Source of the DNA: Coprinellus micaceus
Lineage: Eukaryota; Basidiomycota; Agaricomycetes; Agaricales; Psathyrellaceae
Direction of reading: 5' to 3'
NCBI GenBank assembly: GCA_951394405.1
Contig: OX596346.1
Span: 2,356,001-2,420,000 of the forward strand
Length of the DNA stretch: 64,000 bases
The notes beneath the pieces were generated by a model. The model searched no databases. It saw nothing but the letters and a program-made list of their open reading frames with translations, and was not told the DNA's origin. Of the stretch, positions 31,859 through 43,604 are shown piece after piece. Positions within the stretch are counted from its first letter, which is position 1. The number at the start of each line of letters is the position of its first letter. The position numbers and the translations under genes are program-made.

Positions 31859-33448
31859 ATGCGAGCTGAATGTGAACTGGAATCTCTTGGGGAGGCTCGT
31901 AGATCGTGGTTGGGCTGGAAGCAGTCCGCCGCCCGTGTCAACAGCACCCGAAACGACACCGCCAGTCGGGAACACGCGCCAAAGAGCAATCTTGTTCCTC
32001 GACCACTATTACCACACCTCCGGAGTCGGCGCTTTACGGGCTCATTCATGCCAGTTTCATCCGTGCCTCCTGAGGTACTCACCCAGATATTCATTTACTG
32101 TCTTCCAACAATCGATAGGGATCGGCTCGACCCAGGGCAAGCGCCCGCGCTGCTCTGCACCATCTCCTCCTCCTGGCGTGGTATTGCGCTCTCTGAACCT
32201 TCTCTCTGGGATACAGTCATCCTTCCCGCAGCCGAACCCGACGCTAATTCTGGATCGACGTCTCTTCATGGTCTAACACCGAAACACATTCGACGTTTCA
32301 TTGGTGGTGAAGGGATAGGACGATGGTTCGATAGAACAGGCCCAACGCGTCTCCTTACACTCGGGGAAGAATTGAACGATGACATTTACCCTCCCCGCTC
32401 GAGCCACGTTTTTGAAATCTCGGAAGTTGTCAAGGAGTACGGCCCTGAGCGCTTCAAACACCTCAGTCTTGTCTTCACCCAGCCACGTCAGCTGAAGTGG
32501 CTGAACAACGTGTTTGCCGCCCATCAAGGAGACCCTCATGCTCGCGAGGTGATCCACCCAAATCAACGCACATACATCGCCCTGCGTTCTATATCTATCT
32601 CGCGCGGAATCTACTTTGGCCGACCCCAGTCTCGGTGGGGTGTCATCAACCAACCTGCCCACGAAATCGACACCCTCCTTGATCACACTCCCCAACTCAC
32701 CCATCTGAAACTTACGCTATACGAACGCTATGACATACGCGTTTTCCTTGGGGCCTCGGGCTCTCACCTTACCAGCATCGAACTACGTCGCCGACTTGGG
32801 TGGTTAGAAAAGGGGGACTGGGTCCTCCTCTTCCAGGCATGTCCAAACCTCGTCAAGGCTATCGTCTCGGCACCCTTCCGCTCTATAACCCTTCCTCCTT
32901 CACCTGTTTACACTCACGATAATCTCAAAAGTCTCAGCGTTGAGAACTCAAGAGCCGTTGAGATGAAGCTAGGTCATTTTCCGCGACCCATGGACTTCCC
33001 CAACCTGGAAAGTCTGCACATCGGATTTCTGGGGTACAACGAAACCCGGACAGGTGACCTCCTTCAACATCTCCAATGTTTTGGGTCCTTGCGGAGCCTC
33101 AGCATCACCACGGCGCCCCAAGCAGAAGGCCAGGGTTACGGAGTACCAGGGGATTGCACCGCTCTCGTTCATGACATGATCAAGCAGCCACGAGCACTTC
33201 CCTTCTTGACATCCTTGACACTGCCATACCGGACTAATCGAGCAGTAGAGGAGCTCGGGTGGCTTCTGCGATCGCACGGTCCTACGGAGGACCACCCTGG
33301 CTTGACGGTCACCGCGACCTTGGTGTCCGATGACCGCGACGAGGAGGAGTATGATGGCGGCTTGGAGAGGGAAGGTGATATCTCTGGGCGATTCAACCTC
33401 GCTGGGATCGTTTCTCCTGTGCTACCAACTATCTCCCTCATCGAGTAG
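31859..33448 (+). CDS. F-box protein with leucine-rich C-terminal part
   Basis: This is a single exon. The first in-frame ATG is 31859 (529 residues); a Met just before the F-box at 32048 is the alternative start. The F-box is VSSVPPEVLTQIFIYCLP (~residues 65-85), followed by ALLCTISSSWRGIALSEPSLWDTVIL, the usual arrangement in basidiomycete F-box proteins. The rest has irregular leucine-rich segments such as FKHLSLVF, LTHLKLTL, LKSLSVEN, LESLHIGF and LRSLSITT. Such proteins connect substrates to SCF ubiquitin ligases; the substrate here is unknown. Confidence 0.8.
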   Translation: MRAECELESLGEARRSWLGWKQSAARVNSTRNDTASREHAPKSNLVPRPLLPHLRSRRFTGSFMPVSSVPPEVLTQIFIYCLPTIDRDRLDPGQAPALLCTISSSWRGIALSEPSLWDTVILPAAEPDANSGSTSLHGLTPKHIRRFIGGEGIGRWFDRTGPTRLLTLGEELNDDIYPPRSSHVFEISEVVKEYGPERFKHLSLVFTQPRQLKWLNNVFAAHQGDPHAREVIHPNQRTYIALRSISISRGIYFGRPQSRWGVINQPAHEIDTLLDHTPQLTHLKLTLYERYDIRVFLGASGSHLTSIELRRRLGWLEKGDWVLLFQACPNLVKAIVSAPFRSITLPPSPVYTHDNLKSLSVENSRAVEMKLGHFPRPMDFPNLESLHIGFLGYNETRTGDLLQHLQCFGSLRSLSITTAPQAEGQGYGVPGDCTALVHDMIKQPRALPFLTSLTLPYRTNRAVEELGWLLRSHGPTEDHPGLTVTATLVSDDRDEEEYDGGLEREGDISGRFNLAGIVSPVLPTISLIE

Positions 33449-35437
33449 ATCCGGTACCCAAACGAACACTTGGGCTGGGTTCCGACTCCCCGCCCATGCG
33501 CCTGGGTGTCTAGTGTCCGAATATCGGCTACTTGGTGCCTTGCGCGTTTTTCCTTTCTTTCAAGGAGGCGTGTGCGTTAATCCCTCGATGTAACCAATAT
33601 GCATAAAAATGTACCCTGCCTGATCACTTTCCGCAGCCAAAGTCCGGCCACGGTATCCAGTTTTCACCTGAACCTTACCGTTACAAGGCAGAGGCCCTGG
33701 ATTTCAAGCCATGGATGGCTGACGAAGTGTAGATCCCTTGCACCGTGACCCACGGGCCCCATTTACTTGATGTCATCCTGATCTTCCCTGCGAGCGAGTA
33801 TGCTCAAGGAATGGACTAACCAGCGATGAACCGCAATTTGGACTAACCTTTGTGGTGAACTGTCGATCCTTTGCATAGATCCTACCCGCTTTCATCTCGA
33901 ATGTATCAAAGCTTAGGAACAATCCCCGAGTGCATGCCCAATAGGCTCAAGAGGGAGGGGAGGGAGCTAAAATCTGATAAAGTCAGGGCACGGCGCTGGC
34001 AGTGGCCGAGGCTTCGAAAGCGAGGCGTCGTAATTAAATGCGGCCAGCATTTCCGCCGACAACGTTTCAGCTAGTAATTGAAGCGTGAAGCATATTCAAC
34101 CAGCGTGGTACCCCTGTGGTAGCCCGAAGGCTAGAGCAGAGATACGGTAGCAGGCTAGGGAGAAGTCGGATGTGGGCGCCGTGCTGAGACGAGACCGAAG
34201 ATAGGAGACTTGACAGGAGAGCGAATATTTTCAGACATGAACTCAGAAACCCATTCTGGAGCGGTTTAGCTCGTGGGTACCTGGTGCCATGTTATCATCG
34301 GTTCAGTCACTCCCAGCCAGCCCAATGCTCCTTCGTGCTTGGTGCCGATTCACTGGCCAGGGTAGAGAGTGAGGTGGACTCTGGAATTGGAACGCCCCAG
34401 CCACCTCCAAGCTCTCTCCAGTCGCTCCGTTGTCGAGACCAGAGTACCCAAGGTGAATCGAGACCTGCCAGACGCCCAAGCGCCGGGGAGCTCGGTGTCA
34501 TCGGTCCAGTCACTCCAAGACTCGGTTTCGAGACCACCCAGACACCTCAAAGGGCCTTGGTGCCCGGTCTCAGGTACCCCAGGGTCGAAACCACCCGAAC
34601 ACCCTTGGTGTCGATCCCTAGTGACTCCAAAGACAGAAACACACCCTGAACCGAAACCTCACAGACTTCCCCAGACTTCCTGGCGCTTGGTATCAGTTCA
34701 GTGGCCCCAAGGGCGGATTCATAGGGCGAGTCGCAAACGCGGTGCTACCTATCCCAGATGCCAAGGAGGTGGGCTCTAATGGCGAGTGGGAGGCAGGAAT
34801 ACTCGAAGTGCCCTTGGCCACAGACAATCCAAGAGGCCAAGAGCGGTTGCGAAGCGTCCAAGGGTGCTAGGGTGTTCGTGAAGCCTTGACGTGGGGGGAG
34901 AGGAGGAACAAGGCGCTCCACAGGGTCTAGACACCAAGGTCCGTGGTGAGGCCTCTGGGGCATGGTGGACCGATCGTCTTGTCCGAAGCCGGTGGGCATG
35001 TCGAAGTCGTTCCTTGGAGCAACCTAAGGAAAGCAAGAGTTGATGAGCTTCTAGCACGCAGCTGAACAAAAGAAGGCCTACAATGCCGGGGGTTGCCTTG
35101 CACGGCGCGACGAAGTGGAGGCTGAGAGCCAAGAAGGCGTCCCTGCGCTGGGGCCGAACAAGAAGAGGAGGCTGACAATCCTAGTCCTGTAAAAGTCAGC
35201 CTGGGGGGCGCCAAGGCGGAAGTGCTGCGGCCTAGGCGTTGGCTAGGGGGGATGCTACTGATACATTGGGACCTTACATATGGCTAGATACATGATTATA
35301 ATAAAGGAATATCAGGCAAAGGAGCGTATAAGTGAGTAAGTCATGTCCGTGTGGTATGATAAGTATAAGGGTGAATACGATGAATGAACGTGTCCATGAG
35401 ATGATGATTATGTTGGAGCGATTAGGAAGAGGGGGTA
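33449..35437. other. Non-coding stretch with imperfect direct repeats
   Basis: I find no convincing gene in these ~2 kb. Between ~34320 and 34650 there are diverged repeats of a 50-75 bp unit with words such as CGAGACC, CACTCCA(A/G), CTTGGTGTCG and CAGACACC. The rest has short frames. An AT-richer patch lies at ~35250-35420, at the 3' side of the Ser-rich gene. Confidence 0.45.
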
Positions 35438-36935
35438 CTAGCAGGGAGACTGTTGTCGTTTGGAACTCGACTTGATCGTGAATGTTCGAAGGATGCGTTT
35501 GAAAGGGGACGACCGAGACCCCCTCCTCCCAGGCGAGTCTGCATCGACGCTCTTATGTGATTGAGGCGTGGACTGCACACTCCCCTCACACGTCGTCGAC
35601 CCGTCTTTCGATCCCTCCCCCGAGTCCGACCACCCACAGCTCGACCCGTCGTCCGTGTGGTTACTCCCAAAGAGGTGTCGAAACGACAGCATCGAAGGCG
35701 ATCGCGAAGGGACCGTTTCCGGCTTCGACTTGTGCGCACCAACGAGCGAAACGGTGTATTGGGGGAAGGAGGGCGAATTGGGGGTGTAGGGCTCCGAGAT
35801 CGTAGGCAGGGACGAAGACGATGTGCTGGATAGGCTGGAGAATGGCGTATTGTACGCGGTGTCGATAGTCGAGTCGGTGCTGGTCGATCGTGTGGGGCTC
35901 GGCACGCGCGGAGGCGAGGGCAGCATGTCGGAGGCCCCATCATATTCTGGGTCATCTGGGTTCCGCCCAGCCAGTTCTCGGTGGTACCGCGCAAACACAT
36001 CACTCTCTTCCTGTGTAAACGACCGCCCCCTCCGCCTAGATTCGGGTGCCACCATCACGGGCTGTGGGCGTGCGACGGGTTGGGTTTGCTGAAGGGAGAG
36101 GGCGACCGAGGGGGAGAAGGAGATGGCTGTCTCGCGCCGCTTGCGCTGGTACTCCTTGGGGGAAAGAGGCATGACGACATTCCGATTTTTCATGGCCGCC
36201 CGGGTAAAACGAGGCGCCTCCGAGGCGGTAAAAGTCGAAATTTTGTCGACGCCCTCGATGTCAGGAATGCGCGTCGTCAATGGGGGTATCGTTGGCTGAG
36301 GGGGGAGGTGGGACATGGAGGACTCGGGGCGGGGGGTGAACGACATGCGCCTGCTACTTGGCGGCTGGGAGCTGAACCGCTTCGTGAGCTTCTTCCGGGC
36401 TGTCGAACCTGAAGCGAGTGTGGAGGAGGATGCATTGGAATGAGAGTGTCGGAACGAACGAGCGGAGGGAGGGGGAATGTCGTGGTAGGACTTGTTACGG
36501 GGCAGAAGACGCGTGTAAAAAGAAGCTAGATCTGGTGTTGAATTTGTCCGGTGGGGATGGGTATTATCAGACAGGGCAGGGCCAGCGAGGGGGGAAGAGC
36601 GTAGCGGTTTCCGCGCGGGGGAAGCGCCGCTGACTCTTCGTTCGAAAGAAGAGGAGTAGGAAGCGTTGGTAGTTGCGGTGGTCAGCCTCGCAGACACCTG
36701 GGTCGGGGATAGCGTGCGCGGCGAGAAGTTTGCTGCACCCCTGGGCCCTGCTTCTGCGGGAGGAAGCAGCTGTATGGATGGCGTCAGTGCCCGAGAAAAT
36801 AGAGACTGAAAAAAAAGAGGGGATTCACACCTCTGCACCAGGATTCGAGGGTGGCATCGCTGTCCGCGACGGTCGCAGCGGGGTCGCGGATGGAGGGCAG
36901 AGGTGAGGGGCGGAAGCAACGTAAGAAGTATTCAT
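35438..36935 (-). CDS. Ser/Pro-rich disordered protein, basidiomycete-type
   Basis: My two-exon model is 36935-36839 and 36753-35438, with an 85 nt intron (GTGCAG...CCGCAG, branch-like CACTGAC), giving 470 residues. The whole protein is low complexity, rich in Ser, Pro, Thr and Arg. A conserved-looking core is AAMKNRNVVMPLSPKEYQRKRRE, then RRGRSFTQEESDVFARYHRELAGRNPDDPEYD. The C-terminus is basic (SPFKRILRTFTIKSSSKR). This suggests a regulatory or scaffold protein that is heavily phosphorylated; no function can be assigned. The frame is open further upstream of the chosen Met, so a longer first exon is possible. Confidence 0.6.
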
Positions 36936-37307
36936 AAACGTTGCTGAAGTGCGGAGATGCGCGATCGGCAAGGCCCTATATGGGAACCGGGAAGACAAGA
37001 CCGTCGGGGGAAACGCCTTGAACGCAGAAATAGCCCAAAAAATGACGCCGTGGCGCTGCGTCACCGGAAAACATTCATGAGGGGGCTTCAACAAGGGATG
37101 CATGGCTAGATAAGCAATTCGTCGGCGGGGGTCAGCTTCCAGAGTAGGCCATAACGGGACGCTAAAACAAGACTTTGGGACCAAGAGCTTGCTTGCTTCG
37201 ACCGGAACGTTCCTGTAGCCGTTTCAAAAGGGATACCAACAACTGGGTGGAAAAATCAATAGGAAGGAAGCAGCCATAGGTCCGTACTAAAGTTACTTTT
37301 GGCATTA

Positions 37308-38107
<800 letters not shown>

Positions 38108-38390
38108 TGAGGAGAGGGTTCAAGGACGTCGTCGTCGCCGTCGAGCTCGATGACGGAGGAAACTTCGGCAAGACACGTGATGTGGCAGGGACGGGCGCTT
38201 CTGGTTCTGGAGGCTATTTTGAATTCGGTTTTACGGTTAAAGAATCATAGCAACAGCGAGGCTCTCACCCAGATCCGCACAAAACTCAGATTCAACCTGG
38301 GGCTGCTGCCACACGTGTAACATTTCTGATCTTCTTCAACTATATCTACTCCAATGCATTCACTTCCAATTCTCCTCCTCCTCTACCTCC

Positions 38391-39265
38391 ATGTCTACCT
38401 CATCTCTCCCAGCACTAGCACGCTCGAAAGCCTCGACGTCGAAGCACTGGGTCGACCCCGCAGCGCTTCCCAACTACGGCGACACTTCAACCATCGCAGG
38501 GAACGCGCCCGACTATGTCAAACAACTAAACTACAATACCTACATCGCGTATGGCGTGGGCGACCCAGATTGCTTTGGGCATAGCGTCGGCAAATCCGTA
38601 AAGTTCGTCGAGGTCAACATCAACCGCAAACGCGAGCGAAACGACCGACTCGAAGCGACCACCGTCGCAGAAGTCAAAGTAACCAGACGTAAGTCCTCGC
38701 TTCGCTTCCTGATCCATATACCCACAGCTCACCCTCCCAGACATGCTAAACGGCGCAGGGATGCTCCACGGGGGCTGCATCGCCTACATAATCGACAAGT
38801 AAGCGACCCCGATGCACCCGCGCGTCTCGCCACCCTGAAATTGACACTCTCCGCGCAGCTGCTGCAGCACCCCGCTCGTCGTCCTCGGTTTGATCCAGAA
38901 CACAAACGGCGTAGGCGTCACCCAATCCATGAACGTCCTCTTCCACTCCCCGGCGCCGCTGTGAGTTTCCGCATTTACGCTGCGTATCCCCGCACGAAGC
39001 AAAAGCCCTCGGAGCTCACCCCTCCTTCGCACTGTCGATTATCAGAGGCACAATCCTGCGAATCGTGAGCAGCTCCATATCCCTGGGCGGTCGGGTGATG
39101 TCCTCAAGATGCGAGGTGCGTGTGCCAATTTCCCTTGTGTCCGCACATCGCCGCCGCATTTACATTGAGATGACTTGGCCCCAGGTACTCGACAAAGAAT
39201 CAGGGCGAATCGTCGCCTCGGCGTATCTCAACAAGATGCAGCCAGTATTGACATCAAAACTGTGA
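38391..39265 (+). CDS. Hotdog-fold thioesterase (PaaI/ACOT13-like)
   Basis: Exons are 38391-38688, 38741-38798, 38859-38960, 39046-39115 and 39185-39265 (202 residues). The hotdog core reads MLNGAGMLHGGCIAYIIDNCCS, in which the HGG loop and following Asp are the usual acyl-CoA thioesterase positions. It is followed by TQSMNVLFHSPAPLGT, SISLGGRVMSSRCEV and GRIVASAYLNKMQP. Members hydrolyse medium or long acyl-CoAs; the substrate is not predictable. The N-terminal ~100 residues are unlike short bacterial PaaI. The first intron uses the acceptor at 38740; a rival junction at 38727 would break the frame. It is divergent from the ferredoxin gene, with a ~280 bp spacer. Confidence 0.85.
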
Positions 39266-39356
39266 TGCAGATCTCTCCGGTTCACATCTGTACAATTAGA
39301 TAGCTGTATATTAGATCTACGAGGAATTTATGGGACATTTACGGACACACACCTTT

Positions 39357-39761
39357 CTACTGCTCGAGAGCGACGACAGTGACTTCAGAGTGTCTGAACT
39401 TGCGTACACCGGTACGGGTGATCTTGAGCCTCGAAGGGCAGTTGGGATCGGGGCAGGCGACCTCTGCATCGGTGGTCATCCAATCCTTGCCATCTGTGAA
39501 CCGTTGCTTCGCCGCTAGGAGTGGCAGGACGGCCCCTAACCGCACTCAGCCACATCTCGACATCGAATTAAAGATGGACGCACCCAGCGAATAGATTGAG
39601 AATCCCTGTCCAGGAGGCAGATGCAACATCTCCCCCTCCAGCCTAAAATGATCCCCATTCTTCGCCCCGCAGAGAATCCGTTCACCAGGTGGGCATACAA
39701 CCTCGACGCGGAGATCGTACAGCTCAAACGAATCGTCGTCACTACTCACTGTGGCGGACAT
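39357..39761 (-). CDS. TIGR04076-like small protein
   Basis: Two exons, 39761-39584 and 39535-39357, are joined by a 48 nt intron (118 residues). The pattern is typical of the TIGR04076 family: LYDLRVEVVCPPGERILCGAKNGDHF, GQGFSIYSLGAVLPLLAAKQR, DWMTTDAEVACPDPNCPSRL and RTGVRKF. Three conserved Cys are present (two of them in CPDPNC) and could bind metal. The function of the family is unknown. It is tail-to-tail with the thioesterase gene. Confidence 0.8.
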
Positions 39762-39854
39762 GGTGATGGTTCGTCGTCAAAAACTCAAATCAATAGCTCC
39801 CAGGTCATATGGCCATAGTGCAATAATGGTACAAGTAATCGTAACCGAATGATT

Positions 39855-40598
39855 TTAGTAGACGTATCCGAGGAGCTTGCCTCCAATGTTTTTGCGACGA
39901 GCCTCCTCGTGGTCCATGATACCAGCGGAGGTGGTCTGCGAGAAGTTGTTAGGCCTCGACGGAGATGAAATGAAGAAGACGCGACGCACCATGATGATGA
40001 TACCAAAGGCACGAGCGGGGAGCAACAAGTTGACCCACGACTCGATCTGGGTGGCCTGGACGTTGAAGCGGGGGGAGATGACACCGGTCTTGTTGAGACG
40101 GCCGTTCAACTGGATGACGATCTTGCCAGAGCGGTGGTCATCGATGATCTCGAATTCACCAATGTAGCCTGGGCGAAGATCAGTACGCTGGACTTCATGA
40201 CCGAAGAATTCATGAAGAAGGGGGGGATGTAGACTTCGCCGTGAACTCCAATCGGTGAGGGTAAAAGCCAATTGACGTTGTATGGTTATGGAAGACAGGG
40301 TGGGTTTAATGTCCCGGAGTCTTAAAACGAGAAACACGTATAGGTGTGTCGCGCCAATCGTAGTTATAACTCCGGAGATGGGGGTGAAGAAGGGGAGAAA
40401 TTGACGGGGATGCTCACCGTGGCGCTGCATGACGCTCAAGAACTTGACGACGACCTTTGACGAGGGGCGCACGAGCACCTGGCGCTTGCCGCGGCGCTCG
40501 GCGTTGACAATGTTGTTGAGGGTGTCGTTCTGGCGACAGATTAGATGCGAACCCGAATTAAATAGAACTGGACTCACCAAGACGGAGACGCGAACCAT
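39855..40598 (-). CDS. RPS22: 40S ribosomal protein S22 / uS8
   Basis: Exons are 40598-40578, 40529-40418, 40168-39990 and 39935-39855, giving exactly 130 residues. The protein is close to textbook uS8: [93 protein letters not shown] and KLLGYVY at the end. It binds the central domain of 18S rRNA. Introns are 48, 249 and 54 nt; the middle one is much longer than the others. It shares a 360 bp divergent promoter with the eS17 gene. Confidence 0.98.
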   Translation of the reverse strand: MVRVSVLVSPVLFNSGSHLICRQNDTLNNIVNAERRGKRQVLVRPSSKVVVKFLSVMQRHGEHPRQFLPFFTPISGVITTIGATHLYVFLVLRLRDIKPTLSSITIQRQLAFTLTDWSSRRSLHPPLLHEFFGHEVQRTDLRPGYIGEFEIIDDHRSGKIVIQLNGRLNKTGVISPRFNVQATQIESWVNLLLPARAFGIIIMVRRVFFISSPSRPNNFSQTTSAGIMDHEEARRKNIGGKLLGYVY

Positions 40599-40777
40599 TT
40601 TGAAGTAGAGAAGAGGGGAGTCTAGGGAAGCGAGTGTAAGCCTCGAGAATCAACCCAGTCTGAGTGTCGTGCTACGGAAAGCGCGAGTCAAACGGGCTGT
40701 TGTCCATTGGAGCAACATTGGTCCTCGCAGACACCACAGACGGCACGGAGCGGTAATTACCTTGAGGAGGTTCTTGA

Positions 40778-40812
<35 letters not shown>

Positions 40813-40958
40813 AGTGAGCAAGGTGCAGGAATTGGAGGTGATGCTGAGTCAGCGATCATGAACTGTACAGCTCGGCAGCAGCCACATTTCTCGGCAGACG
40901 CAGCGATTCCGGCTCAGAGTCGCGGGCATCGTCTTCACCGTCGTCGAATCTCTTCATC
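40599..40958. promoter_or_regulatory. Shared divergent promoter of uS8 and eS17 genes
   Basis: This 360 bp region lies between the start codons of two ribosomal protein genes pointing away from each other. It contains two ATTGG (inverted CCAAT) words near 40706-40722 and a (CGA)n trinucleotide run at ~40784-40812. Coordinated expression of the two subunit proteins would be expected from this layout. Confidence 0.6.
40784..40812 (+). repeat. (CGA)n microsatellite
   Basis: About nine uninterrupted CGA/GAC units lie in the middle of the divergent ribosomal-protein promoter. Confidence 0.8.
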
Positions 40959-41601
40959 ATGGTAGGCAGAAATGCTGTCTCGCCGTCGTACACAGCGTGC
41001 TCACAGACGGACAGGGTCGCGTTCGCACAAAAACCGTCAAGAGGGCTTCTCGCGTCCTCATCGAGAAATAGTGAGTTCAACCCTTTATCCAGGGAACCAG
41101 GTCCTGAACGGATACAGCTACCCCCGCCTGACCCTCGACTTCCACACCAACAAGAGGATCATCGATGAAGTCGTGCGTACACCCGCGGTCTTGAGCTGAA
41201 GTGCGATCTCATGTCCAACCCAGGCCACTGTCCCCTCCAAGCGGCTGCGAAACAAAATCTCTGGATTCACGACGCATCTCATGAAGCGTATCCAGAAGGG
41301 CCCCGTCCGTGGCATCTCCTTCAAGCTCCAGGAGGAGGAGCGAGAGCGCAAGGACAACTACGTGCCCGAGGTCTCTGCCCTCGACACCTCCGCCACTGGC
41401 CTGGAGGTTGACCCTGATACCAAGGTGCGTCGGCTAGCTGTGGGGTATCTGGATGGAATCTTACGCTTTGAATTGCAGGCTCTCCTCGAGTCGCTCAACT
41501 TTGACACCATTGTCGTCAACGTCGTCGTCCCTGTGACTGCTGTTCCCGAGCGTGGCGGCCGTCGCGAGCGAAGGAACGTCCCCGGCGCTGCGCGTTCGTG
41601 A
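40959..41601 (+). CDS. RPS17: 40S ribosomal protein S17 / eS17
   Basis: Exons are 40959-40961, 41015-41070, 41118-41172, 41224-41424 and 41479-41601 (145 residues). The first exon contains only the ATG, followed directly by a GTAGGC intron. An intron right after the start codon is also known in yeast RPS17. Motifs are [72 protein letters not shown] and [13 protein letters not shown]. Introns are 47-54 nt. The protein sits on the head of the small subunit. Confidence 0.97.
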
Positions 41602-41863
41602 GCAGCGACCTTTGCCTGTACTTATGGAACCATGTCATATGTACTTTCTCTCTGATATGCACGCCTTGAACGACGAATTTCTATTTCACTGAGACTATAA
41701 TGGCACCGTGTTTATATTTGAGACTGCTGCCAAATAAAGCCGCCGCTCCCACCAATGATTTTCGAACACCTTGCTCGCTGCCATCAACGTCGTCCTCACC
41801 GTTCCCCACGACGTCCGCCTTCCCCGCCCACCGCCGACCTCACGACCCCAACGACGACCCCCC

Positions 41864-43220
41864 ATGATTCGTCAACCCCAACAGGGCACTGCCACCCCAC
41901 AATCACACGAGTCGCCCGTCGCTCCGAGACGGCGCCCAACTCGTTCCCCCTCCGTCTCCTCCTCCTCGATCACCTTCACCCCCGCCTCCCGGTCGGTCGA
42001 GAACGGGAAGGGCGTGCAGGACATCACTCGCAAGGTCATTCGCCAACTCGAAGGCCTGGGGCACCTCGAGGTGCAGGATATGGACACGACACCCTCGACG
42101 CCGTACGAGGAGAGCGAGGATGGGGACTCGGTGGCATCGGCCTCTGGCCACTCGACACGGAGGTCGTCCGTTAGCGGGGCTCTCTCCAACGGCCATGCCA
42201 CCAACGGTCACACGAACGGGCACGCCAAGGCGCAGGCTGTCGAGAAAGTGGACTATGAGATACCCCGCAAACTGCTGCACAGCTCGATCGGTACGTCGCC
42301 TTTTAATGGATATCATGCACACCACTAAGCCTTTCCCCCAGGTTTCCTGACCCTCTACCTCTACATTAGCGAAGGGGACGCCCACCAGGTTGTCCTGGCC
42401 CTGTGGTCCGCCCTCTGCGTCATCTACCCCGCCGACGTGCTGCGCCTCCGGTCTCGGAGATTCGCAAAGCTATACGAAAGGTTCCTAGGGTTCCTTATGC
42501 GGGCAGAGGAGAGAGTGTGTCCATCCCTTGCCTCGTTCCGCTCTCCCGTTTCTGACATACAGCTACAGCATAAGATCAATGGTGTCATCTGGTACATCCT
42601 CGGCGTCAACTTTGCCCTCTCATGCTGCCCCCTTGACGTGGCCACCGTGTCCGTCCTCATGTGCGTCCAGCTGCCCCCTCTCGTCTCATACCCAGTCATT
42701 CTGACTCTTCCTTTCCGTTATCGGTATATATAGCCTTTCATGGGCTGATACAGCAGCCTCGACGTTCGGCCGATTATATGGACGCCGGACACCCAAACTC
42801 CCCGCCCGATTGCTCGGCCTCCCGCTCGCCCCACGCAAGTCCCTCGCTGGGTTCATCGCTGCCAGTGTAACAGGCGCCGTTTGCGCCATGGGTTTCTGGG
42901 CGTTCGTTTCACCGACCCGGTTTGGCGGCCGCGATACGACTTGGTCATGGGAAGGCGGTGTGAGGGGTGCAGGCGGAGGTGGACCACTCGGCTTGCTCTT
43001 GATAGGAGTTGTTGCGGGAGTGGTTTCTGGTATTGCAGAGGCATTGGGTGAGTCTCGATTTGGATTGAGAGGTGGGACGAGGATGCTAATTTCCTTCTTT
43101 GTAGACCTTGGAAACCTTGATGACAACCTAACGCTGCCCATCATCTCTGGCACTTGCTTATTAGGCTTCTTCAAGCTTTGGGAGCTCGGCGCTTCGTCGT
43201 TCGCATCATGGCTATCATGA
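41864..43220 (+). CDS. DGK1: CTP-dependent diacylglycerol kinase
   Basis: Dgk1 uses CTP to phosphorylate diacylglycerol to phosphatidate at the ER/nuclear envelope, opposing the lipin pathway switched on by Nem1-Spo7. Exons are 41864-42290, 42342-42514, 42569-42660, 42734-43047 and 43105-43220 (373 residues). A Ser/Pro-rich cytosolic N-terminus of ~135 residues precedes IPRKLLHSSIGFLTLYLYIS. The CTP-transferase core follows: KINGVIWYILGVNFALSCCPLDVATVSVLILSWADTAASTFGRLYG (read in short blocks), KLPARLLGLPLAPRKS, FIAASVTGAV, GVVAGVVSGIAEALDLGNLDDN and LTLPIISGTCLLGF. Several hydrophobic segments fit membrane helices. It is convergent with CIR2. Confidence 0.93.
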
Positions 43221-43604
43221 TGCCTTTTTCCCCCCAACGACTTTCTCCCTGATCTTCTCAAATGTGTTATAATATGCCTGTATGCCGGCTGATTCGCAGC
43301 TTAGACCGACCACAACACCGAGGGCTCCTCTCTTGCTTCTTACTATACCATTCGACTAGTTGGCACTCTGGATTTTTCTCTAAACTGACCCTTGCAATAT
43401 CTATTCTATACTTTTTACGGCGATCCTGTACTTACCTTCCACCACACCCTTCTGACTGACTGTCTTTACGACGACGACGTTATGGATCTAATGTGTCTCA
43501 CGAACAAAATTAAAAAATTCGCCCAGGATTGGCTAGTGCATGTATGTACAAAGTGGAGAATCGACAGCGAGTGCTACTAATGAATGATGTGGGATCTATT
43601 TTGT

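Noticed and set aside
31786..32094. Minus-strand frame opposite the F-box gene start
   Set aside because: Shadow of the GC-rich coding strand; no conserved motif.
40669..40965. Plus-strand frame with poly-Asp in the ribosomal-protein promoter
   Set aside because: The Asp run is only the (CGA)n microsatellite. The frame covers a promoter and has no splice or homology support.
43510..43604. Longer C-terminal tail of CIR2 without the last intron
   Set aside because: Splicing with a GTACGC donor and a CGACAG acceptor restores the conserved family C-terminus.
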